This document shows positions 51,181-61,563 of a DNA stretch of 64,000 bases, piece after piece. Source of the stretch: Anarhynchus alexandrinus (lineage: Eukaryota; Chordata; Aves; Charadriiformes; Charadriidae). Position 1 is the stretch's first letter. The number at the start of each line of letters is the position of its first letter. The position numbers and the translations under genes are program-made. Below the pieces are notes generated by a model that was not told where the DNA came from, made no database searches, and saw only the letters and a list, made by a program, of their open reading frames with translations. Where the stretch lies: contig VUYV01000099.1 in the NCBI GenBank assembly GCA_008711295.1, positions 3,162,509-3,226,508 on the forward strand, in the 5' to 3' direction.

Positions 51181-54100
51181 TTTGCCCATGTGGATATAAC
51201 AATATTTAGAGTTGTTGCAATTAATAATGCTTCACAGAAACAATAATAAAAGTCCAGCTTCTTACAACAATTTCTAATTTTACATAGGAAATGGAAATTA
51301 ATTAGGGTGGGATGAGAAAAGGCAAGAGTATTGGATCTTTCTTTTCGCACCTCCCTAAAACATGTAGCATTTGTTGGCCATGGTTGAAGGCTTATGTTGG
51401 GGCAATTCTGGGATAAACGGACCTTGAGTTTGATGCAGTCCAGCAACGATTGTAACACAAAATAATTCATTGTCTCTTCTGCAATTTGACATAGACCTGG
51501 AAAACACCATGCGGTATACTGCATATTACTCTTTGTACGTTAAGAGGAGTTTCTTAAATTCCTCAAAATTACACAGGGAACTGTTCTCATGCAACGTACT
51601 ACAGATTAAAGTCAATGCCAGAAATGTTAGCTAAATTTGCCTCAAAAAAAAATGCTTTATCTGCAACAGAAGGCTGCGTGTCTAATTGAAAAGACGTTGA
51701 GCAGTGCATAGATGCCGACTGAACAACACATATTCCCAGGGATTCTGTCTTAACGCATTAAAAAAACCCAAATCATACTCTGCTCCCAGAATAAAGGCAC
51801 AGAACTCTGCAGCCATAGGAAGAGAGGCGTATCTTAGTGTTTGAGAAAAAACCCCAAACTTAGGCAGTTAAATATGTTAAATGTTTCATGCATGTACTAT
51901 GGCAGAATCAAGGTTCAACAGGCATCGTCAAGAAAGACAAGTCCAAACCCTTGTGGCCCACAGTACAACCACAGAGCAACTTCAAAAAAAGAAAACTCTT
52001 TGTTTGCACAATTGCCTCAAGAAATAGACAAATGCACGAGAACACAAACTCCACGGTGTCGATGTGAATTAATTCTCTCTGCCCACGTTACAGGCTACGC
52101 GCTGGAGGACTGCCTCTGCTGTGCACCTCTGGGTCTTCGAAAGGCTGAGATGAGAGCAGCTCTGGTTACACTCACAGAATGAATATATGGGCAATTTAGT
52201 TACACACAAGCTCAGACAGCATCCTTTACTCATATGCACCTGATGAGTTAGCGTGAAATCCCCTTTATATTATTCAGCAGCTTATTTTTCTACAGGCCAC
52301 TCCCTTCCACAAATCAAGTTCCATTTTCTCTTAATTGCTGAAGTGCATCTGTAGTCATGTTAGATGTTTTCACAGACATTGTAGATTTGAGACCTATGAA
52401 TAACACCACATTTGTTTTACAGGGTACAAAAGTATTTTTCCACTCTCTTTGTTTTTAAGAGCATCCAAAGATAATTTTTGCAGAAAGATCCAAAAAACAA
52501 ACGTCCAACTCAAAATACAGCCCCCCAACTTGAACTTTGGCTGAAGACCAAGCAGGGCACATTTCAGCCATGAAACAAACTCATAAAAAGCTGAAAACAA
52601 CAGGTTATAACTAAAGAACTTTGTGTAACCCTGATAAACTGTGTGTAATGGACCATAAAATGTATGTTGGGAGTTTATATACAGTGTGTATAAATGACAA
52701 GTCAACAGCCAGGACCATTACCTGTTACACCAAACAGGAGCAAAGGGAGCCTTTTCCAGTTCTTGGACTGCCCTCATCATCCTCCTGAGAACCATACTAA
52801 ACTCTTTGTAGTCAGCATGCCAAGGATGAGAGCACTGTGCCAGGGCAAAGCTTCCCAGTCCTTTACATGGGAATATGAAAGTATTTTCTCTGTTTTCCTT
52901 TTCAAATTTTCCCGATTCCCCCTGCTAGCATATCCCTCCCTTTTATTAAATGCCCTATAAATCAAATGTGGTGAACGCACGAGGTAAGTTCAATTCTCTA
53001 AGGTTGCATCCTGAAACTACTGAAAGCTTCTGTATGATGCTAAATAGGATTAAAATACATAGTCATCATCATCATATCAGTCTTTTAACTGTTTTTGGCA
53101 TTTCACAAGATTTTAACTACTCATCATTCAGTTTTTCCAATGAATTTTCCCTCTTGTACTTATACAGTGTTTAATTTACAATATACCTACAGCTTTCTCA
53201 CTTCCAAGCTGTGGGTTTTTTTCAAATACAAAGATTGAAATCCCTTCTGAAACCACGGCATGGCAACTCTCACATTTACCTCAAAAGACAGAACTTCAGT
53301 TTCAAGTTTGAAAACCAAGGAAGGGCCATCTCTGCCTTACACATGGCCCCACAACGAAAGCACGAGCTTGGCCACATGCTCACATCTCCCACCCTCACAA
53401 GCCACCCACTGGGTTTGACAAGCGGTTGCAAAGGAACCGTTCCACCTGCCAGGCACAGTTGTGCTAATGCCAAGACCCAAAACGGCTATTACAAACGGAG
53501 TTTTTCAGGGACAAAAGACCTATACGAGTAAAGCTGCGGAATAATTATTTCCTGGCCTCTTTAAAACCCCTTTTTCCAAATAACCTTTGAACAGAAGTAA
53601 CACAACAACAGTTGCACTAACAGTTGAAGTTAATTTGGCTAAAAATAAATCCAAAGAAAACATAGGTGTTCTGCACTCTGATATCTAAGTACGGAGGCTC
53701 AAGAGTCATTGTCTTCTCCTCCCTGCGCGGCAATTAACTTGCAAGGGCTTTTATCAGTCACCTTTGAGGTGAACCAACAAAGTCATCACATGTAGACAGA
53801 GTTTATAATAAAAAAAATACAAGAAAAGCAGCAAAAGCAAGCAAGAAGAATTCCCTGAGTGCAATCTTCCTTTTAAGTCTGCAGTATTAATCAGTGCCAA
53901 CAGTGGACTGATTATGGTCTTTTTTATGAGACCATGGCTACTTCCAGAGAAACCAGTATCGGCTCAATTAGAATAACCACATAGCAGAGACAAACCAAGT
54001 CCAAACCTCTTCTTGACATCCTGACTTTATGCAGAGCACAGACTCAGAACGGTCACCCTTGGTGCCACAAACCTCTGTTGGAAAACAGTGGCATTTCCAT

Positions 54101-55809
54101 TTACATTAGATTTTGACCAGGTACTAAGTCTCAATCCAATTTTACAAAATACATTCCTGAAAGTCATATTGTTAATTACTGGGGGGAAAAAAAATGCAAA
54201 TACATGCAATGAAGGGCCATCTGAAAAGCACAGCAGGACTACAAGTTCATACCAGCCTGTACTACATGAAATTGAATATATTCTGTAATTATTTCTTTTT
54301 AACACCATGTGAGAGAAAGCCCAAACAACTGACATTCAGGGCAAGGTCTAGCATTGCAGGCTACGATTCATATACAGATGCAAAGCCATCGTCCACTATA
54401 AAATGTGCTTTGGTTTAATTCGGTAATCATATGTCAGTAAAGTGTATGAGGCAAAAGACATTTCTACGACTTAAAATTTTCAGTAAGCACCCTACGGTGT
54501 TTTCACACCAACAAAATAAATGAGATTTGTCTTTGGCATAGACAAAGCACTGATTCTCACAAGGGACTAAACACAGCATTCAATTAAAAGTACACCACTG
54601 CTTTTCAGCTACTGATACATAAAGACAGACATCTTACCAGAGAAAAAGCATCCATGAACAGATGCTTGCTTTTTTTTTTTTCCCCTTTTTAAACCAAACA
54701 TGTTCACCATCAAAAAAGATTGACTAACATTTTGAGCAAACAAATTTCATACTCTTGGTTGTTCACAAAAATGAGTTGATCATCTTATATTACAGTATCA
54801 TTCTGAAGCACCAATATAACGAACAGATAATCAAAGAAACAAAAAAGCATCCTTATTACCACTTCATTGCTTTTCACAACTGCTCAGCTAAAACACTGAA
54901 AGCTCCAGCAGACCTCATACTTTTCCCCCATCTGACGTCAGTACTACTAGTAGCAAGCAGCAGCCCGATAAACTATATTATTTTATCAGTTTTCTGGCAC
55001 TCCTTTCCGTGTGCAAATAATGTTACCATCACTACTGCAGGATATCTTAAATATCTCCTTAAAATACTCACAGCAGCCTCTGCAAATAGTCACAACCGAT
55101 TAACATCTGGGAATAAATGAAACTAACTTGCAACTAGATTTGGAAAGTAAAGGGTAAGCTATACCGAGATTGGTAGTCAGCTAACAGCAGCAAGGGAAGA
55201 TTACCTGTACAGAATTACTCAGATGACTGGATGAGTTGGGATCCAGCAAAATGCATTTTAATGTACTTAAGGGCAGATACTCATGAGCAAAAACCCAGGT
55301 CATGATAAGGTCATTGTGGAGTACTGTGTTCCCAGCTCAATGCTATGGGCAAAAGGGCTAAAGTGCCATTGTACTGTGGGAAGTTGTGGCCACTTCTCTT
55401 CTTGGTCCTGGTCCCTTGACTTAAAAAAAACATACTGAAAAGTCTGGAAGATTAATGAAAAACTATAAAAATTATCTCCAATCAGAAAAATCAAGACCAA
55501 CCCATTTTTCTACAACAAAAAGGACAAACTTTCAGCTTGTCTAACTCCTACACTCTAACTTGCTTCTCAGGGAGAGTGCATTAAGTAGCAGGAGTCTCCA
55601 GCCAAACTGACACAGTTTACAACACCCAGTGTCTGAACCCAAAAAAATGCATAAATTAAGCTTGAAATAAATACAGGTGTAGAAATAACGATTAGTTGCC
55701 ATTTTTACAGATCACATAGGAGACAGGTAAATTCTCTACCATTTAGTTTTCAAATTGTGATTTGATAGCCTCCTAAAAGCTACGTGCTAGCTCATCCACA
55801 GCTGTTAAA
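51181..55809. other. Intronic stretch, no gene seen
   Basis: AT-rich intron with poly-T near 54669-54681. The segment around 55290-55510 (tcattgtggagtactgtgttcc, gaaaaact) weakly resembles an upstream part of old CR1 in plus orientation, but not enough to annotate. No exon or RNA gene was recognised. Confidence 0.4.
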
Positions 55810-55915
55810 AGTAGATGCAGAAATTACTAGCTGAAATTATACAGCCTGTGCTACGCAGGTCAGAGTAGACGACTACACTGATCTGATTTCTGGCCTTAAA
55901 ATCTATGAATCTACA
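55810..55915 (+). mobile_element. Ancient CR1 3' end fragment, sense strand
   Basis: Contains gaaattatacagcctgtgctacgcaggtcagagtagacgac followed by ctgatttctggccttaaaatctatgaatct, the typical terminus of an old amniote CR1. It is the same terminus as at 32077-32165, in the opposite orientation. Confidence 0.7.
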
Positions 55916-58900
55916 CTGAAGATAAAACTTTAAGCAGGTAGTTTTACTGTTTTTCTATATCACCAAGCCCATAAGCACACTGTCTCTCAAAGAACGTGTA
56001 TTAAATATATCAGCCCCTCAACATTTGCCGCTGTGCCGCATAACTTACACGGACACTTAAACATAGGAGCTCCCTTGTGAAGGCAAGAGAGTAACCCTGG
56101 GTACGCAGCCGAGTCTGAACGGTGCGAAAGGCGAGCGAGACTGCTTCGCCCTGCACAGCAGCAGTAAGTGGGTTAAACAAGGAACCATGGGGTACAGGCA
56201 AAAGTCAGAGCCTACGCCGTGGTCTTCATGCAAACCACCGGCCCCGGGATGTCCCTGAAGACTGACAACGTGCTCAGAGCTGTCTGAGAGCAAAATCCAG
56301 AGTGAGCTTGTGTGAAGCTACACCACCACCTCTCTGGGCTCAGGAGCCACCACTAGCTGAAGGCTGGAAAATGACCGCTATATATTTATGCTGTTCTTAC
56401 ATCCTCCATATGTCTTTGTACTGACCATGGCTGGGTAAGGGATTTGGGGCTAGGCAGACCTCTGACCTACCAGCTGATGTTGATTGATGAATGATGTTAG
56501 CTTTAACAATAAATAAAAAAAGAGAAATGGCGATGCTGTGACCTGTTGTAGGTAGCTACCCAAACAAATTCACATGACTCCTGCAAGTGCTGGAGCTAAA
56601 AGGGGCATGGCTATAAATGTAGAAAAGGATCTGTTGTCTACTCCGTACATGGCGTTCGCTCTCACAGCATCCCTCCTACCTTTATGTCTGCAATATTCAG
56701 TTACAAGCAGGCAGCATTTAGGTATTTTACAGAAAAGCGCAGAATCCATTTATACCTAAATATATACATGATGCATAAGGACTCCAAAAATAAAGCTGCG
56801 CAATAACTGTGTTTAATATTTCAACTTGTCCCTTAATGATGCAACCTCAATGCCGCAGGTACAGGGGTTTTCCTAAACAGTGTTTTACACGTTCATTTCA
56901 CTGATGGAATTTGTCAAGGTAGAATTGCAGAAAATTAGTATTTACCTGTGCCGCAATACCTGGATGCGATTGTACCAATTACACGTAATCACTACGTGCA
57001 GTGTTTGGGGACAGGCATGCAAACAAAGAGACCAGGAAGCAGAAACAGATGCAAGGCAGCAGCAGCAGCGGAGAAGCCTCAGGTCCACCTTTTGGGACGG
57101 GACCCTGCTGCCCAGCTCTGCAAAGCGGCTCTTTTCAGACTTGCGCGACAGCAAGTCCGTCCCGCAGGATGGCCCAGAGCAGCTGCATTTGGGGCTGAGC
57201 TGTTGTTGAGGCATCATTCAGGTTATGAAGCAAAGAAGGTAGAGCTGAATCAGGGAGTCAAAACCTGCCACGCTGCTCCTGGGTCCCGCAGAACACAGAA
57301 CGGTGACAGCAGACAGCAGAGCTGGGGCACAAGAGGAACTGAGTGCCATAACAAGCGTTCCAGCACTCTTCTGTCCAAAACGTCTGGGTGGCACTTCAAG
57401 TGCAATGCAAAATCCCTGGCAAAACAGAGCTCACCTGGAGCCGCCTGTCTAGAAAGGCCATCAGTATTCTTCCTTTTCCCAACCTTCAACAACTGTCAAT
57501 GTCTCACCTTCCTATTTTCTTTTTTAATGTGTCTCCTCAATCCTATTAGCATCCAAGAACCATGGTTGATTGAAAAAAAACCCAACCCCTAAGTCATGCA
57601 TTTTGGATATAAAGCAACTATCTCTTACAAGGGGCAGGGCAGCCTTGAGACACTTCAGACTTAGGGTCCTTGCTCACCACAGGTGATGAGAGCCAGAGAC
57701 CTGCCTTCTCCAGCCCCAGCTCACCGCAGCAAGCTTCCCCCACCCCCTCAAATAAAAGCCAAGTTTGCTCTATCTTTAGAAATCAAAAGGTGCAAATTGT
57801 CTGTTTACCACGTATCACTTCACAGGTAGTTGTCCTAATACTGCCTTAGTTCTTTCCTTCTACAAGGTCACTTTTGAAGTGGTTTTCTTCCTTAAGCCCT
57901 TTGAAATTCTGTGCAAGACAAACTAAGATATATTTTGGGTAGAAAAGACTTTGGATGGGTCACCAAGTCTCCTCCTTTGGCTAATGGAAGCTGTGCCCAG
58001 GACTTCAAAAACAAAGCCTAATTTTTAAAAAAACAAGCCAACAACAAAACACATTGCTGATGATTTCTGATGACGGTATTGATTTTTTCCTGTTTTCTCT
58101 GCATTTTGTTTTGAGAGGGGATTTTTTTTGTTGTTGTTTTTTATTTTATTAGAGTAAATGACATAGTTCCAAAAGCTGGAAAAGAGCATCTTTTAGCTGA
58201 CAATTGAACTGAACATTAAATGAAATCTGCAAAGCCATTTTTCCCATGCACAATCAAAAGCTGACAGACAGAGAAGCACAGAGTGCATAAAAAAAAACAA
58301 AAAAACAACACAAGCAAGCTGAGGGAGAAAGTGTAAAACAGCCATCCTGAATCAGCTCCGAGCTGCTCTAATGGAATTAGGGTCACCCTGACAGAAACAC
58401 AGTCAGATCACAGAGAAAATTTAATAATTTCTTACTGCAGTCTGTAAAAGCCGGGGAGGATTTGAAAGTGCTTTCTGCCAAATTGGCACTTCTGTATCCA
58501 CCGTTCACGCGCACGTGGCCCTTCCTGCTCACCTTCTCCTCCTGCATCCCACCAGAGCGGCTGGGAGACCACCGCTCCCATCCTGCTGGCATGGAGTCAC
58601 CCAGAGAGCCCCTCTTTTTCTGACACACTGCCACACGTTTAACCTTTGGATGCCCCTTCAATTCCTCAGCGCTGACGCTATTCACAGCTCCTGTGAACTC
58701 AATTCCAGGAGAGGCATCGCGGCGCGCACACGCGCTAGGCGATACATATTCAATCTGTTTTATCTCAGGCGTTAACGTCTAGCTATCTGCCAGCTGCCTA
58801 ATTGTCAGGAAGCTACGGCAGCGATGCTGAAATGTGTTGCGACAACAGCAGCTCCAAAGCGCAGGCGGTGAAGGTAGGGAAGCCCCGGTGGCTGTGGGTG

Positions 58901-61303
58901 CTCCCCGAGCACCCGACCACGAGCCACATAGCAGCCTGCTGCCAGGGATGCAGCACAGCCCATCACAGCCCTCCTTCCCTGCCCTCCATCCTCACCGTTC
59001 CTATAAAAAGTGATTTTGCAGACTGACTCCAGGAATTCAAGCACAGGGATACCCCTGCTCCCATTATCACATTGCTTTTAACTGGGGAAATGTAGGAATG
59101 CTTTGCAGATACGGAGCCTACCCATCCCTCCCCACTGCCTCCAAGCAGCGCTGAAATGGGGAAAAGGAAGAACCACAGTGAAATCCCAAGAACAGTCATA
59201 TTATATCAGGAATCTACACAAATAAACTGTCTTTGGGCCAACAGGATGCTTAGGGGACCACAAAAATTGAAGAGGGTGCATATGTGGTTGGCTCCTTTCA
59301 CAGCATCCCTTCTCTAGCTTTTGCAGTAAGCTCCGGTGTGCATATATTATCATGACTTCCCCTTGCCCTCCACTCCTCTCCTGAACCAGGGCTCCCCAAT
59401 GCCACACTCACTACCGTATCTTGCCCGTCTGCATCACATGAAATATGCAGGGTTTGGGGATGATTGTTTCCCCCCCCTGCAGAGGCGCAGAGCAAGGCCT
59501 TTCACACAGCTCCCCGCCGCTGAGAGTCGGCAGCAAGATTCCGTGGGGGAAGATAATAGAAAAGCTGTAAGTTGCTAAAATGAACAGAGCAACACTCTCC
59601 ATCCTAGGAAACTCTCAGTTAATCCGCGGTGGCTGGGGCGGTTAAAAGGTTGCTGTCCTCCAGATCTGCCTTCCAGATCAGGAAAAAGTAATTCAGAGTC
59701 AGTCTGCGCCAGAGAAAAAGGCATATGTACAGATACACTCGCTTCTCAACACAGAAGTGTTGCACATCTGAGACACCAATATTTGGATCTAGGCCTGTGA
59801 AACAGAGCCAATTTTGTTAAATTTAAGCATGTGGAAGTATTCCACAAATTTAGCAAACCATGTCTACTGCAAGTTATCCTCAGGCCAAGAACTGTTCTAG
59901 GACACCTCAAGCTCCACCAGCTTCTGCACACCTGACGGAGTGATGCTTCTCTCCTTTGCAGGGGTCAGGATAAAGATAATGAACCTCAGGGAATTTTTAT
60001 ACGCCTCAAAACATTAAACATATACTTCTCTGTGCCAGACTCCAAAACTGGCTACAATGTGTAGACAAAGTGATCTGAATAAGCATCTTCCAGCAGCACC
60101 AGCAGCCAGGGAAGAAAGAAGAGGAAGGAGACGGCTGCTGCCTCCAGTTTAACTGGGCAGCTCTGACTCGTACGGACTACATGCTAATGGGCTGCCTGAG
60201 CAAGTCATCCCTAGTGACACCAAAACCAGTGAATTTGTATCTTTCTTCACAACCCCCCTTCACTCTTCCCTCCAGCTTCTCTAAATTTACTCCTTCTCCT
60301 TCAATCAAGGACATCTAGGACCCCCAATCCGTCTTCTCCATTCAGCCAGGTTGCTACCAATGTGAATCAAGATCTCCCCCAACTTTCACAAAATTACATC
60401 TTAATTATAAACCTGGTGACTAAAGCTGGAGTGAGAAGCAGATGGTTGGTGGCAGCTCAGGAGGTGCATCACGGTCACCTCTCTGCTGTGACTCAGGCAT
60501 CCCAGGAGCCCTGGGTGCTTTCAAAGGCATGGAGCATTCGCAACTGCCAGAGTCTTCAATGACTGTGCAAATGTTCGGCTGCTCTGAAAAACCGGTTACT
60601 GGTAAAAAAACAGGGGAGAAGGGCCGCACAAATACCTGGGGATAACCTAGCAGATACACACAAGTGAGTTACGAAAAACAATACTACGCAAAGAACCCAC
60701 AAGGTTTCCTGCACTCTGCATAACTCATTTGACAGGAAATTCCTATTTTAAGGTATTTTCAGTGGGCCACTATCAGCCAAGTTTTCTCCTCTTGCGTGTC
60801 CACGAGGGCGTTTTGCGCACAGCTTTCTCCTTGGCCTGGATGGGGCTGATCACAGCCAGTCACAGCAGCACTGTAATCCTGAGGGGAACAGGCATGGACA
60901 CAACAGCTTAAAGCACGACCACAAGGAAATGTGCTGAAATACAGGTGTAGGAGAGCTACACCAGAAGGTAAAAAACTTGCACCCTTTCCCCAACTGCTCT
61001 CAGTCACTTGCTGACTCAGGAGAGAGGTCTCAGTACCACACAAATTACAAAAGCTGGTAAAAGAACAGGGAAAATAAAGTAAAAGGCATTACTGTGACCC
61101 CAATATTTCTCTCTTTCTCCGCCCCCAATTTTCTTTATTCATCCGTACACGTTAAAAATCAAATTGTCAGGTTTTGATCTTGCAGCTACTACAGAAACTC
61201 TTCCTGTGCTTGAATAAATTTTGGCAGCCTTCTCATTTCTACTTGTGCCCCTTTACACACACACTGTTTATCTGCATTGCGCACATTGGAAAATAAGAGA
61301 TTT
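55916..61303. other. Intronic stretch, no gene seen
   Basis: A mixed intron with several GC-richer patches (56050-56350, 57040-57460, 58500-59000, 59440-59560). The longest ORF of the whole window, 214 codons at 56948-57592 on the plus strand, lies here but shows no family signature (see findings). Poly-T/poly-A runs occur near 58128-58150 and 58288-58310. No interspersed repeat was recognised. Confidence 0.4.
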
Positions 61304-61319
61304 GGGGGGGGGGGGGGGN
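61304..61319. repeat. G15 homopolymer ending in an unresolved base
   Basis: Fifteen consecutive G on the plus strand are followed by N. On the PTPRF transcript this is a C run starting about 83 nt downstream of the signal-exon donor. The true length is uncertain because the assembly is ambiguous here. Confidence 0.95.
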
Positions 61320-61401
61320 CAGTACAAAACAAGAAGGTTTAATATTTGTTGAGAGAAATTTTGCAAGGTATTCAAGCTTTCCAAAACTGAACGTTACTTA
61401 C

Positions 61402-61563
61402 TGTCTGCTCCTGCTAAAGGCAGCATCAAGCAGCAGAGGATGGCTGCTGGCACAGTGAGTACTGGGACGCAGAAGTTAGGCACCATATTCCAAAGTAGAG
61501 CAAGTCCTCTTCAGTCTGAGGCAAGTGGTCAATACATCCAGTGTTACAGACAACGACTTACTC
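61402..61563 (-). CDS. PTPRF: PTPRF (LAR) start-codon exon: 5'UTR plus signal peptide
   Basis: This exon carries the translation start of a LAR-type receptor tyrosine phosphatase, a cell-adhesion and synapse-organising membrane receptor. Coding runs from the ATG at 61486 down to 61402, which is 28 codons plus one base. The peptide begins MVPNFCVPVL, continues with a hydrophobic core containing AAILCCLMLPL, and ends AGAD, a good secretory signal. The start context is strong (A at -3, G at +4). The donor is ACA|gtaagt at 61401. The leftover A joins GC of the next exon to make Ser, which matches the GDSKP order I remember for human LAR; human LAR also has an MVP start. Upstream, a pyrimidine-rich stretch ending tttgcag at 61564 looks like an acceptor, giving 77 nt of 5'UTR with in-frame stops. 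Noncoding 5' exons would then lie further upstream. The coding call is firm; the exact 5' edge is inferred. Confidence 0.88.
61529..61537 (-). promoter_or_regulatory. Minimal upstream ORF in the PTPRF 5'UTR
   Basis: Within the inferred 5'UTR an ATG at 61537 is followed by one sense codon and a TGA (Met-Tyr-stop). It lies 51 nt upstream of the main ATG and in the same reading frame. Two further in-frame stops (TAA before it, TGA after it) mean the main ORF cannot start higher in this exon. Such tiny uORFs can lower or condition translation of the main ORF. That role is inference, and it depends on this stretch being in the mature mRNA. Confidence 0.45.

Larger units (their letters stand above)
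7741..61401 (-). other. PTPRF: PTPRF first coding intron (about 53.7 kb)
   Basis: This is the interval between the signal-peptide exon donor (61401, gtaagt) and the Ig1 acceptor (7741, ttccag). Long first introns are usual in large receptor genes. It contains all the interspersed repeats listed here. Open reading frames inside it are short or of length expected by chance, and none shows a recognisable domain outside the LINE copies. One unresolved base (N) is at 23824, after a T run, and another at 61319, after a G run. Confidence 0.85.
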
